A stretch of 12,355 nucleotides of DNA from JBHIET01 sp046760785 (lineage in GTDB: Bacteria > Chloroflexota > Anaerolineae > B4-G1). The stretch lies in the NCBI GenBank assembly GCA_046760785.1, contig JBHIET010000091.1, positions 1 through 12,355 of the forward strand. The letters run 5' to 3'. The translations under genes were made by a program, and so were the position numbers. Under the pieces are notes generated by a model. The model did not search any database, was not told the origin of the DNA, and saw only the letters and a program-made list of their open reading frames with translations. This document shows, piece after piece, positions 5,317 through 12,297 of the stretch; the stretch's first letter is position 1, and the number at the start of each line of letters is the position of its first letter.

Positions 5317-7198
5317 CCTGGACCAACTGGAGCGCATTCTACCCACGGTGCGCAAGCCCGGCCGCTACGTCGGCGGCGAGTACAACAGCATTGTCAAAGA
5401 CTGGGATGCCACACCCACGCGGGTCTGCCTGGCCTTTCCCGACGTCTACGACTTAGGCATGTCCAACCTGGGGCTGGCAATCCTCTACGACCTGCTCAAT
5501 GGGCTGCCGGACGGTTCCGCTGAGCCTGGTCGAAGTGTGCTGGCCGAGCGGGCCTACATGCCGTGGGTGGACATGGTGGCGGCGATGCGGGAGGCGCGCA
5601 TCCCGCTCTATAGCCTGGAGAGTAAGCGGCCCCTGGCGGATTTTGACGTCGTCGGCTTCAGCCTGCCCTACGAGCAGCTGTACACCAACCTGCTGGAGAT
5701 GCTCGACCTGGCGGGGTTGCCGGTGCGATCCGAGGGACGGGACGAGCGTCATCCGCTCGTCGTCGCAGGTGGGCATGCCACCTTCAACCCGGAGCCTATG
5801 GCGGACTTTGTAGATGCTTTCGTCATCGGCGACGGGGAAGAGGTGGTCGTCGAGTTGGTGCGAGCCTATCAGGAGGTGTGCGGAGAGCCGCGGGACACTC
5901 AATTGCGGGCGCTGGCGTGTATTCCTGGCGTCTACGTGCCGCGCTTCTATGACGTGCACTACAGCCCCGATGGCACAATCGGTGCGATTGAACCCAACCT
6001 TCCGGAAGCCCGGCTGCCCGTCATCAAGCGGGTTGTCTCCCCTTTGCCTCCGCCACCGACACGTCTCATCGTTCCCACGGTGGATGTGTCCCACAACCGG
6101 GCAGCGGTCGAGATCCAGCGCGGCTGTACCCGGGGCTGCCGCTTTTGCCACGCCGGGATGGTCGTGCGGCCGGTGCGGGAGCGGCCAGTGGAGGAAGTGT
6201 TGCAGGCGATTGAGGCCATCCTGCCCCAGACCGGCTTCGAGGAGATCGGGCTGCTATCGCTCTCGTCGTCCGACTACTCCGGCATCGGGCGGCTGGTGCA
6301 GGCCATCGGCGAGCGGTTTGGCGGCGCGCATCTCTCCATCTCGCTGCCCGCGCTGCGAGCCGACAGCTTCTCGGTGAGGCTGGCGGAGGCAATCGCGCGG
6401 GGACGGCACACCGGGTTCACCTTTGCGCCGGAAGCGGCCACCGAGCGGCTCTGTGCCGTCATCAACAAACCCATCTTCACTGACCAGATGCTCGACGTGG
6501 CGCGGGAGGTGTTCGAGCGCGGCTGGCGTACGATCAAATTGTATTTTATGATTGGGCTGCCGGGGGAGCGGATGGAGGATGTCCGGGCCATCGCCGACCT
6601 GGCGCTGGCGGTGCGGGCGGCCGGACGAAAGGTGCACGGGCGACGAGCGCAGGTCAACGTCAGCGTGAACACCTTTGTGCCCAAGCCGCACACGCCCTTT
6701 CAGTGGGCCCCGTTGGAGCCTGCCGACTCCACCCGTGAGAAGCAGGCGCTCCTGCGACGCGAGTTGCGCAGGCGAGGGCTGAAGCTAAGCTACGGCGACC
6801 CCGAAGCGACGCTGCTGGAGGCTGTGCTGGCCCGGGGCGACCGGAGACTGGGAAGGGTTGTGCAGCGGGCCTGGGAATTGGGGGCCCGCTTCGACGCCTG
6901 GGATGAGCAGCGAGACCTGGGAGCCTGGATGCGAGCTTTTGTGGAGGCTGGCTTTGATCCCGATTTCTATGCCCGACGCGAGCGCCCGCCCGAGGAGACA
7001 TTCCCCTGGGAAGTCGTCGGCACAGGGGTACGCGAGGAGTTCTTGCTGCAGGAGTACCGACGCAGTCGGCGCGGAGATATGCTGGCCGACTGTCGGACGC
7101 AATGTCACGGCTGCGGTATACTCGGCACGTATGGCGACGCCTGGTCAGAAGAATGGCGTTGCCCTAAGCCCACGCAACACGCAACATGTAACACGTAA
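5306..7198 (+). CDS. TIGR03960-type B12-binding-domain radical SAM protein
   Basis: This 630-residue protein begins with the family's start pattern (KPGRYVGGEYNSIVKDWD, residues 17-34). A Rossmann-like cobalamin-type domain follows at about 38-200; it has VVAGGHATFNPEPMADFVD but no DxHxxG base-off motif. The radical SAM core starts at RGCTRGCRFCHAG, with Cys274, Cys278 and Cys281 binding the [4Fe-4S] cluster that cleaves S-adenosylmethionine. A C-terminal cysteine cluster lies at Cys596, Cys600 and Cys603. The substrate of this family is unknown; it is usually adjacent or fused to the DUF2344 protein found here at 8429. ATG 5306 overlaps the end of the endonuclease gene by 11 bp and has no clear Shine-Dalgarno site, so it may depend on translational coupling. 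The last nine codons and the stop lie in a palindromic spacer repeat, giving an atypical tail ending TQHATCNT. Confidence 0.88.
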   Translation: MQIDLDQLERILPTVRKPGRYVGGEYNSIVKDWDATPTRVCLAFPDVYDLGMSNLGLAILYDLLNGLPDGSAEPGRSVLAERAYMPWVDMVAAMREARIPLYSLESKRPLADFDVVGFSLPYEQLYTNLLEMLDLAGLPVRSEGRDERHPLVVAGGHATFNPEPMADFVDAFVIGDGEEVVVELVRAYQEVCGEPRDTQLRALACIPGVYVPRFYDVHYSPDGTIGAIEPNLPEARLPVIKRVVSPLPPPPTRLIVPTVDVSHNRAAVEIQRGCTRGCRFCHAGMVVRPVRERPVEEVLQAIEAILPQTGFEEIGLLSLSSSDYSGIGRLVQAIGERFGGAHLSISLPALRADSFSVRLAEAIARGRHTGFTFAPEAATERLCAVINKPIFTDQMLDVAREVFERGWRTIKLYFMIGLPGERMEDVRAIADLALAVRAAGRKVHGRRAQVNVSVNTFVPKPHTPFQWAPLEPADSTREKQALLRRELRRRGLKLSYGDPEATLLEAVLARGDRRLGRVVQRAWELGARFDAWDEQRDLGAWMRAFVEAGFDPDFYARRERPPEETFPWEVVGTGVREEFLLQEYRRSRRGDMLADCRTQCHGCGILGTYGDAWSEEWRCPKPTQHATCNT

Positions 7199-7222
7199 TG
7201 CGTATTGCGTATTGCGTAATAA
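7171..7222. repeat. ACGCAACACGC-type palindromic spacer repeat, copy 1
   Basis: CACGCAACACGCAA (7171-7184) is followed by ACACGTAATGCG and then TATTGCGTATTGCGTAA (7203-7219). That last segment is roughly the reverse complement of the left arm with C/T differences. The element can fold as an imperfect hairpin and supplies the 3' end and stop of the radical SAM gene. The 14-base word CACGCAACACGCAA recurs exactly in copy 2, on the other side of the peptidase gene. Confidence 0.7.
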
Positions 7223-7244
7223 CCTGAATGAGGAGAAACCGACA

Positions 7245-8354
7245 ATGACAGATTCGCGGATAGAGAAACTGGCCGACGTGCTGGTTAACTACTCGGTGGC
7301 AGTACAGCCGGGTGACAAGGTGGTCGTGCGAGGAAGCACTCTGTCTGAACCGTTGCTCAAGGCGGTCTACGCCAACGTGCTCCAGGCAGGGGGGCATCCG
7401 CTGATGATGGTCGCCCTGCCCGGCATGGAGGAGCTGTTTTTCCGTTACGCTTCAGATGAGCAGTTGCAACACGTGCCTGAGCCGATCAAGTTGATCACAG
7501 AAACCTATGACGTCAGTATCGGAATCAGGGGCGCGGAGAATACCAAAGCACTGAGCAGTGTGGACCCGGCCAAGATGGTGCTACGCAACCAGGCCCAGAC
7601 GGAGCTGATGAAGACTTACATGCAGCGTTCCGCTTCGGGGGAGCTTCGCTGGGTCAGCACGCTGTTCCCCACCAACGCCTATGCTCAAGATGCCGAGATG
7701 AACCTGAGCGAGTACGAGGACTTTGTCTACGGTGCTTGCCTGCCGGATATGGATGACCCGGTGGGCTACTGGTACCGTTTCTCGGCCTGGCAGCGGAAGA
7801 TCGTGGACTGGCTCAAGGGCAAGGAACGGGTGCGCGTCATCGGGCCGGAGACCGATTTGCGGTTGAGCATCGCCGGGCGCACCTTTATCAACAGCGACGG
7901 CAAGCACAATATGCCCAGCGGCGAGGTCTTCACCGGGCCGGTGGAGGATAGCGTGGAGGGCCACGTCCACTTCTCGTACCCGGCCATCCGCCAGGGACGG
8001 GAAGTAACGGGCATCCGGCTCTGGTTCGAGGGCGGCAGGGTGGTGAAGGCAACCGCCAAGAAGAACGAGGACTTCCTGCTCAAGACCATTGACACTGACG
8101 AAGGCTCACGGTACGTGGGGGAGTTTGCCATCGGCACCAACGCTGGGATAACCCGTTTCACGCGTCAGATTCTGTTCGATGAGAAAATCAGCGGCAGTTT
8201 CCACATGGCACTAGGCGCGGGCTATCCCGAGACGGGGAGCGAGAACGAGTCGGCGATCCACTGGGACATGATCTGCGACCTGCGCGATGGGGGGGAGATT
8301 TGGGTGGATGATGAACTGCTGTACAAGAACGGTGAGTTTGTGATTGACTTTTGA
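7245..8354 (+). CDS. M29 family aminopeptidase (AmpS/aminopeptidase II-like)
   Basis: This 369-residue protein has the full length of peptidase family M29, cytosolic metallo-aminopeptidases (thermophilic leucyl-type enzymes) that remove N-terminal residues with two metal ions. Visible family segments are NMPSGEVFTGPVED (222-235, Glu227), GEFAIGTNAGITRF (292-305, Glu293), GSFHMALGAGY (317-327, His320 and Tyr327) and IHWDMICDL (338-346, His339 and Asp341). The Glu227-Glu293 spacing and the H-x-D pair fit the family's metal ligands. The start ATG 7245 has AGGAG (7231-7235) at 9-nt spacing. The frame continues open upstream inside the radical SAM gene, but that part is not coding here. No signal peptide is seen. 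The gene sits between two genes normally found together and has a spacer repeat on each side. Confidence 0.9.
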   Translation: MTDSRIEKLADVLVNYSVAVQPGDKVVVRGSTLSEPLLKAVYANVLQAGGHPLMMVALPGMEELFFRYASDEQLQHVPEPIKLITETYDVSIGIRGAENTKALSSVDPAKMVLRNQAQTELMKTYMQRSASGELRWVSTLFPTNAYAQDAEMNLSEYEDFVYGACLPDMDDPVGYWYRFSAWQRKIVDWLKGKERVRVIGPETDLRLSIAGRTFINSDGKHNMPSGEVFTGPVEDSVEGHVHFSYPAIRQGREVTGIRLWFEGGRVVKATAKKNEDFLLKTIDTDEGSRYVGEFAIGTNAGITRFTRQILFDEKISGSFHMALGAGYPETGSENESAIHWDMICDLRDGGEIWVDDELLYKNGEFVIDF

Positions 8355-8362
8355 ATGGCGCC

Positions 8363-8423
8363 GGACACGCAACACGCAATACGCTTGACACGCGAGGCGT
8401 GTTGCGTGCTGTGTGTTCTGTAC
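8363..8423. repeat. ACGCAACACGC-type palindromic spacer repeat, copy 2
   Basis: CACGCAACACGC (8366-8377) and GCGTGTTGCGTG (8397-8408) form a perfect 12-bp inverted repeat with a 19-nt loop. The first 14 bases match copy 1 exactly and in the same orientation. The element fills almost the whole gap between the peptidase stop (8354) and the next start (8429) and leaves no Shine-Dalgarno site before that start. No T tract follows, so it is not a standard terminator. Confidence 0.75.
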
Positions 8424-8428
8424 TACAT

Positions 8429-9070
8429 ATGAGACTGCGTGTCACGTTTTCCAAGAACGGGCCGCTGGCCTATACGTCGCACCTGGACCTGGCGCGGGCC
8501 TGGGAGCGGAGTTTGCGCCGGGCCGGGGTGGGCCTGGCCTACTCCGGCGGCTTCAACCCGCGGCCCAAACTGCAACTGGCGGCTGCCTTGCCGCTGGGAC
8601 ATACCGGCGAGGCGGAGTTGCTGGACGTCTGGCTGGAGAGGCCGATGCCCATGGAGGAATTCTCCAGGGTGCTGGTGCCGGTGCTGCCCGATGGGCTGAC
8701 GATCAGCCAGGTATGCCAGGTGAGGCTGAGTGAGCCGGCGCTGCAGGCGCAGGTGAAGGCGGCCGAGTACCGCGTGAGCGTAGAGTGGGACGAAACCGCC
8801 CCTCAGGTCGCGGCGCGCATAGAGCAGTTGCTGGCGGCGACCGAGTTGCCGCGCGAGCGGCGCGGCAAGCGGTACGATCTGCGTCCGCTGGTCGAGCGGG
8901 CGTGGTTGGAAGAGGCAACGTCCGGGAGCGAGGTCGTGCTGGGGATGCAACTGGCCGCCCGCCCCGGCGCCACCGCCCGCCCCGAGGCGGTGCTGAAAGC
9001 GCTGGGGATGGGGGAGGCGTTCGCCCGTTACCACCGGCGGCGTCTGATCCTCAAGACCTTGAAGATCTGA
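8429..9070 (+). CDS. DUF2344 (TIGR03936-type) protein, partner of the radical SAM protein
   Basis: This 213-residue protein shows the characteristic N-terminus of the family: MRLRVTFSKNGPLAYTSHLD (1-20), then ARAWERSLRRAG and YSGGFNPRPKLQLAAALPLG (38-57). Its biochemical role is unknown. Across bacteria it is encoded directly after, or fused to, the TIGR03960 radical SAM protein, so the two probably act together. Here they are about 1.2 kb apart with the M29 peptidase between them. ATG 8429 is chosen because the protein then starts as its relatives do. A TTG at 8351 in the same frame would translate the spacer repeat. No Shine-Dalgarno sequence is visible before 8429, so translation may be weak, coupled or leaderless. 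Confidence 0.85.
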   Translation: MRLRVTFSKNGPLAYTSHLDLARAWERSLRRAGVGLAYSGGFNPRPKLQLAAALPLGHTGEAELLDVWLERPMPMEEFSRVLVPVLPDGLTISQVCQVRLSEPALQAQVKAAEYRVSVEWDETAPQVAARIEQLLAATELPRERRGKRYDLRPLVERAWLEEATSGSEVVLGMQLAARPGATARPEAVLKALGMGEAFARYHRRRLILKTLKI

Positions 9071-9093
9071 GAGCTTGTTTGAAAAATCAACTT

Positions 9094-9194
9094 GAGGTGA
9101 CCGGCACTTGAATCGGCCTGGAGAGAGACCGCCCGGGTCTCGGAAGCCGTGTCGTTCACACCAGAACGGCGTAATCCAAAGTGCCGGTCACCTC
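9094..9194. repeat. 101-bp element bounded by a perfect 16-bp inverted repeat
   Basis: GAGGTGACCGGCACTT (9094-9109) and AAGTGCCGGTCACCTC (9179-9194) are perfect reverse complements. The 69-nt interior can form further helices: GAGACC/GGTCTC (9125-9130 with 9136-9141) and GCCGT/ACGGC (9146-9150 with 9166-9170). There is no open reading frame of note and no T tract. I see no clear target-site duplication in the flanks. It could be a MITE-like element, a structured RNA or a regulatory cruciform upstream of the iron operon. Confidence 0.7.
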
Positions 9195-9204
9195 CAATGC
9201 TCAC

Positions 9205-9233
9205 TTGACGGATGGGGAGAAATCGCGTATAAT
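9205..9233 (+). promoter_or_regulatory. promoter of the fur-feoABC operon
   Basis: TTGACG (9205-9210), a 17-nt spacer and a perfect TATAAT (9228-9233) form a very strong sigma-70/A-type promoter. Transcription is expected near 9240, about 30 nt before the fur-family start codon. No other convincing promoter is seen within the following four-gene cluster. Confidence 0.88.
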
Positions 9234-9234
9234 T

Positions 9235-9253
9235 GCTAATGCGAAACATTCTC
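9235..9253 (+). promoter_or_regulatory. Fur-box-like operator over the transcription start
   Basis: The 19 bases at 9235-9253 match the classical Fur box GATAATGATAATCATTATC at 14 of 19 positions. They also contain part of the 7-1-7 dyad TGCGAAA-C-ATTCTCA (9240-9254). The site begins just after the -10 box and covers the expected start point, so a bound metal-loaded regulator would block transcription. This supports iron-dependent repression of the operon, including the regulator's own gene. Confidence 0.65.
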
Positions 9254-9269
9254 AATAAGTGAGTAAAAG

Positions 9270-9725
9270 ATGGGCGAAACAGGGGATCATTTGCAAGACA
9301 CATTCAGGGCGGCGGGCCGGCGCTTGACTTCTCAGCGCCGGTTGATTCTGGAGGTGCTGCGAGAGAGCGATGAGCATCTGGACGCCGAGGCGCTTTACGA
9401 CTGGGTCAAGCGTTGCGACCCCGAGATCAGCCTGGCGACGGTCTACCGCACGCTGGCTGTGCTCAAGGAGATGGGGTTGGTGGAGGAGCACCGCCTGGGT
9501 GAAGAGCATGGTCACTATGAGGCGGTGCGAGATGAACCGCACTATCACTTCACTTGCCTGGGCTGTGGCAAGGTGATCGAGTTCGACACGCCCCTGGCGG
9601 CGCAGATACGCCAGGAACTAGGCGAGCAGGAGGGCGTGTGTATCACCAGTACCCATCTGCATCTGAGCGGTTACTGTGCCCAGTGTAAAGACAAAGTGGG
9701 AGGACAAAGCAACAATGAGAAGTAG
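9270..9725 (+). CDS. fur: Fur family metal-responsive transcriptional regulator
   Basis: This 151-residue protein matches the usual Fur length. The N-terminal winged helix (about 12-85) includes LTSQRRLILEVL (19-30) and the recognition-helix region ISLATVYRTLAVLKEMGLV (53-71). The C-terminal dimerisation and metal domain holds HYHFTCLGCGKVIEF (91-105) with Cys96 and Cys99, then GYCAQC (134-139) with Cys136 and Cys139. Together these form the structural zinc site, and His91, His93, His129 and His131 are candidate regulatory-metal ligands. An in-frame stop at 9264-9266 fixes ATG 9270 as the start; the Shine-Dalgarno site is weak. It leads the feo genes and overlaps feoA by 11 bp. Context and the Fur box favour iron sensing, though Zur or PerR specificity cannot be excluded from sequence alone. 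Confidence 0.9.
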   Translation: MGETGDHLQDTFRAAGRRLTSQRRLILEVLRESDEHLDAEALYDWVKRCDPEISLATVYRTLAVLKEMGLVEEHRLGEEHGHYEAVRDEPHYHFTCLGCGKVIEFDTPLAAQIRQELGEQEGVCITSTHLHLSGYCAQCKDKVGGQSNNEK

Positions 9726-10002
9726 GTCGAGGAAGTGCTGGGCAGCCAAGTCGCCCACATCAAACAACGAGATTGTGCCCCTCAGCGACCTGCGTCCCGG
9801 CGAACAGGGTGTGGTGGTCGAACTGTCCGGCGGCCGCGGGCTGCTGGGCCGGATGACGGCACTGGGCTTCACACCTGGCGCCGAGGTGACGATGGTGCAG
9901 AACTTTGGCCGGGGGCCTTTGATCGCCCGGGTGCGGGATGCCCGCATCGCTCTGGGACGCGGCGAGGCCGGCCGTCTCTACGTCTGCAGGGGGCAGGGAT
10001 GA
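9715..10002 (+). CDS. feoA: FeoA, ferrous iron transport SH3-like protein
   Basis: This 95-residue protein shows the FeoA pattern: VPLSDLRPGEQGVVVELSGG (21-40), a GRMTALGFTPGAEV segment (45-58), then IARVRDARIALGRGEAGRLYV (70-90). FeoA is a small cytosolic SH3-like partner needed for FeoB-mediated ferrous iron uptake. GGGAGG (9698-9703) lies 11 nt before ATG 9715; an earlier ATG in the same frame (9676) has no such site and would add 13 atypical residues. The gene overlaps fur by 11 bp, and its stop overlaps the feoB start in ATGA, so the three are probably translationally coupled. The first 18 residues are a basic extension beyond the usual FeoA start. Confidence 0.88.
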   Translation: MRSRSRKCWAAKSPTSNNEIVPLSDLRPGEQGVVVELSGGRGLLGRMTALGFTPGAEVTMVQNFGRGPLIARVRDARIALGRGEAGRLYVCRGQG

Positions 10003-12044
10003 CTACTTGTCACGCCGGTTCTGTCCGAGATGCCACCGCCGTGGAACCGAACGCGGCGGGGAGACCCATCCTGGTGGCGCTGGCCGGGCAGCCCAATGTG
10101 GGCAAGTCCACTATCTTTAACCTGCTCACCGGCCTCAACCAGCACGTGGGGAACTGGCCCGGCAAGACGGTCGAGCGGAAGGAGGGCACGTTCACTTTCA
10201 ATGGGATGACCTATCGGCTGGTAGACCTGCCCGGCACGTACAGCCTGACCGCTAACTCGGCCGAAGAGGTCATCGCCCGGGAGTTCATCATCCGGGAACG
10301 ACCGGACGTGGTGGTGGCGTTGGTGGACGCAGCGATTCTGGAGCGCAGTCTCTACCTGGTGGCGGAACTCCTTTCCCTGCCCGCGCCAGTCATCGTGGCG
10401 CTGAATATGATGGACGTGGCTCAGCAGGAGGGGTTTCGCATCGAGCCAGAGGTGCTGGAAGCAGCATTGGGCGTCAAGGTAGTACCTATGGTCGCGTCCA
10501 GGAACGTTGGAGTGCACGAATTGTTGGAAGATATTGACGCAGTGGCGCGTGACAGTCACGTCTATGCGCCCAAGCGGCCCGAGATTCGCGCCGACCACCG
10601 GGAGGTGTTGGACGAGATCGAGAGGCTGATTGACGGGTGCGTGCCAGCGCCCTATCCGCAGGACTGGGTGGTGCTCAAGTTGCTGGAGGGGGACCGTGGG
10701 GTCACGGAGATGATACAGGGCTGCATGTCGAGCGAGCAGTGGGAGGCGGTTCACGACGTGCTGCGAGCCCACGACGACGCGCTGATCGCCGTGGCCAGCG
10801 GGCGGTATGAGTGGATCGGGCGCATGATTCGCGCCGCCGTGACTCGCCCCAAGACCGGCCAGATCGGCCTGACGGAGCGGCTGGACCGCTGGGCCACCCA
10901 TCCCTTCTGGGGCCTCCTGATCCTGGCGGGCATCCTGGGTCTGATCTTCTGGCTCACCTATGCGGTGGGCACGCCGCTGCAGGATTTGCTGGACATCTAC
11001 ATGGTAGAAGGGCTGAGAAGTCTGGCGCGTTCGTGGCTGGCCGGAGCTCCGCCCTGGCTCGCAAACTTGATGGCAGATGGAGTTATCGGTGGCGTGGGGT
11101 CAGTGCTTACCTTCTTGCCCATCCTGGTCATCTTCTTCGCCGTGATGGGCACGCTGGAGGACATGGGCTACATGGCCCGGGCAGCCTATGTGATGGATGG
11201 CTTTATGCACCTGATGGGACTACACGGCAAGTCCTTCCTGCCGTTATTTCTGGGTTTCGGCTGCAACGTGCCGGCAGTGCTGGGCACCCGCGTGATCGAA
11301 TCCCGGCGCGCGCGGCTGCTGACCATCTTCCTGGCCCCGCTGATCCCCTGCACGGCCCGCATGGCGGTGGTGGCTTTCCTGGCTCCGGCTTTCTTCGGTG
11401 CGGCGGCCACGTTGGTCTCGTGGGGGCTGATTCTCCTGGCGTTGGCGGTGCTGGCCCTCTCTGGAGTGCTGATCAATAAGACCATCTTCCGGGGACGGCG
11501 GGCGGCGTTCATCATGGAACTGCCGCTCTACCACGTCCCTAACGGGCGTACCATCGGGATGCTGGTGTGGCAGCGTAGCCTGGCCTTCCTCAAGAAGGCG
11601 GGCACGCTGATCCTGGTGGTCTCGATGGTGGTGTGGGCTCTCTCAATGCTGCCAGGCGGGGAGATCGAGACCAGTTTCCTGGCCCGGATCGGCCGTCTGT
11701 TGGAGCCGGTGGGCCGGTTGCTGGGCTTCGACTGGCGGCTGACGGTGGCATTGCTGGCCAGTTTCATCGCCAAGGAGAACTCTATCGCCACGTTGGGCGT
11801 CCTATTTGGGACTGGCGAGGGGGCCGGGTTGGCGGCGACACTGGCGGCTATCTTCCCCGTCTCTACGGCGCTGGCTTTTTTGGTGGTGCAGATGCTTTTC
11901 GTTCCTTGCGTGGCGACGGTCGCCGTTGTCCGGCAGGAGACCGGATCGTGGCGCCGGACGCTCCTCAATCTGGGGTTCTTGTTGCTCGTGTCGTGGGCGG
12001 CGGGGATGGCGGTCTTCTGGCTGGCGGGGCTGGCCGGACTGTGA
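9999..12044 (+). CDS. feoB: FeoB, GTP-gated ferrous iron transporter
   Basis: This 681-residue membrane protein is a complete FeoB. The N-terminal G domain has G1 GQPNVGKS (30-37), a G2 threonine near 57, G3 DLPG (76-79), G4 NMMD (136-139) and a G5-like SRNVG (167-171). A helical GDI-like region follows at about 190-290. The permease part starts near 303, with about eight hydrophobic segments. These include the Gate motif FLGFGCNVPAVLGTR (417-431), with the conserved cysteine Cys422 expected to line the Fe(II) path, and a second gate around IPCTARM (449-455). AKEN (591-594) is also typical. ATG 9999 overlaps the feoA stop as ATGA. The frame is open upstream to 9735, but that region is feoA. 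The protein moves Fe2+ across the inner membrane; FeoA and the FeoC-like product are its likely partners. Confidence 0.95.
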   Translation: MTTCHAGSVRDATAVEPNAAGRPILVALAGQPNVGKSTIFNLLTGLNQHVGNWPGKTVERKEGTFTFNGMTYRLVDLPGTYSLTANSAEEVIAREFIIRERPDVVVALVDAAILERSLYLVAELLSLPAPVIVALNMMDVAQQEGFRIEPEVLEAALGVKVVPMVASRNVGVHELLEDIDAVARDSHVYAPKRPEIRADHREVLDEIERLIDGCVPAPYPQDWVVLKLLEGDRGVTEMIQGCMSSEQWEAVHDVLRAHDDALIAVASGRYEWIGRMIRAAVTRPKTGQIGLTERLDRWATHPFWGLLILAGILGLIFWLTYAVGTPLQDLLDIYMVEGLRSLARSWLAGAPPWLANLMADGVIGGVGSVLTFLPILVIFFAVMGTLEDMGYMARAAYVMDGFMHLMGLHGKSFLPLFLGFGCNVPAVLGTRVIESRRARLLTIFLAPLIPCTARMAVVAFLAPAFFGAAATLVSWGLILLALAVLALSGVLINKTIFRGRRAAFIMELPLYHVPNGRTIGMLVWQRSLAFLKKAGTLILVVSMVVWALSMLPGGEIETSFLARIGRLLEPVGRLLGFDWRLTVALLASFIAKENSIATLGVLFGTGEGAGLAATLAAIFPVSTALAFLVVQMLFVPCVATVAVVRQETGSWRRTLLNLGFLLLVSWAAGMAVFWLAGLAGL

Positions 12045-12066
12045 GGGAGGCAGAAAGACAAAAGTG

Positions 12067-12297
12067 ATGTTGAATCGGCTGCTTGAATTGCTGCGGGCGG
12101 GGGGCACGCACCGCGTGGCCGACCTGGCCCGCGAGTTGGAGACGACGCCCGCGCTGGTCGAGATGATGTTGGAGGACCTGGCCCGGATGGGGTATTTGAA
12201 GCTGGTGGGAGGAGAGTGCGGAGAGACGTGCGGGGCGTGCCCCATGGCCGGGCTGTGCGCCGCCAGGGATGGCGGGCGTGTGTGGGCGCTGACTTAG
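12067..12297 (+). CDS. feoC: FeoC-like winged-helix protein with a four-cysteine cluster
   Basis: This 76-residue protein has a winged-helix N-terminus (about 1-48; MLNRLLELLRAGGTHRVADL, then ELETTPALVEMMLEDLARMGYLKLVGG in outline) and a compact cysteine cluster, Cys51, Cys55, Cys58 and Cys64 (CGETCGACPMAGLC). That layout matches FeoC, a small Feo-system protein that binds an iron-sulfur cluster in enterobacteria and influences FeoB stability. It lies 22 nt after feoB and ends the operon. GGGAGG (12045-12050) is the only ribosome-binding site. It is 16 nt from ATG 12067 and 13 nt from an in-frame GTG at 12064, so the exact start is uncertain by one codon. Assignment rests on position, size and cysteine pattern more than on overall similarity. 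Confidence 0.78.
   Translation: MLNRLLELLRAGGTHRVADLARELETTPALVEMMLEDLARMGYLKLVGGECGETCGACPMAGLCAARDGGRVWALT

Noticed and set aside
5453..7001. Several long minus-strand open frames opposite the radical SAM gene
   Set aside because: They are Arg/Pro/Ser-rich shadows of a GC-rich gene on the other strand and show no domain.
6858..7244. Long N-terminal extension of the M29 peptidase frame
   Set aside because: It overlaps the radical SAM gene in another frame, lacks family similarity, and a good ribosome-binding site precedes ATG 7245.
7171..8423. CRISPR-like array from the CACGCAACACGC words
   Set aside because: Only two loci about 1.2 kb apart, no regular spacers, and a real gene between them.
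9094..9194. Inverted repeat as a Rho-independent terminator of the DUF2344 gene
   Set aside because: No T tract follows on either strand and the 69-nt interior is far too long for a terminator loop.
9735..9998. N-terminal extension of FeoB
   Set aside because: The open frame overlaps feoA; the ATGA overlap at 9999-10002 and the normal FeoB length fix the later start.
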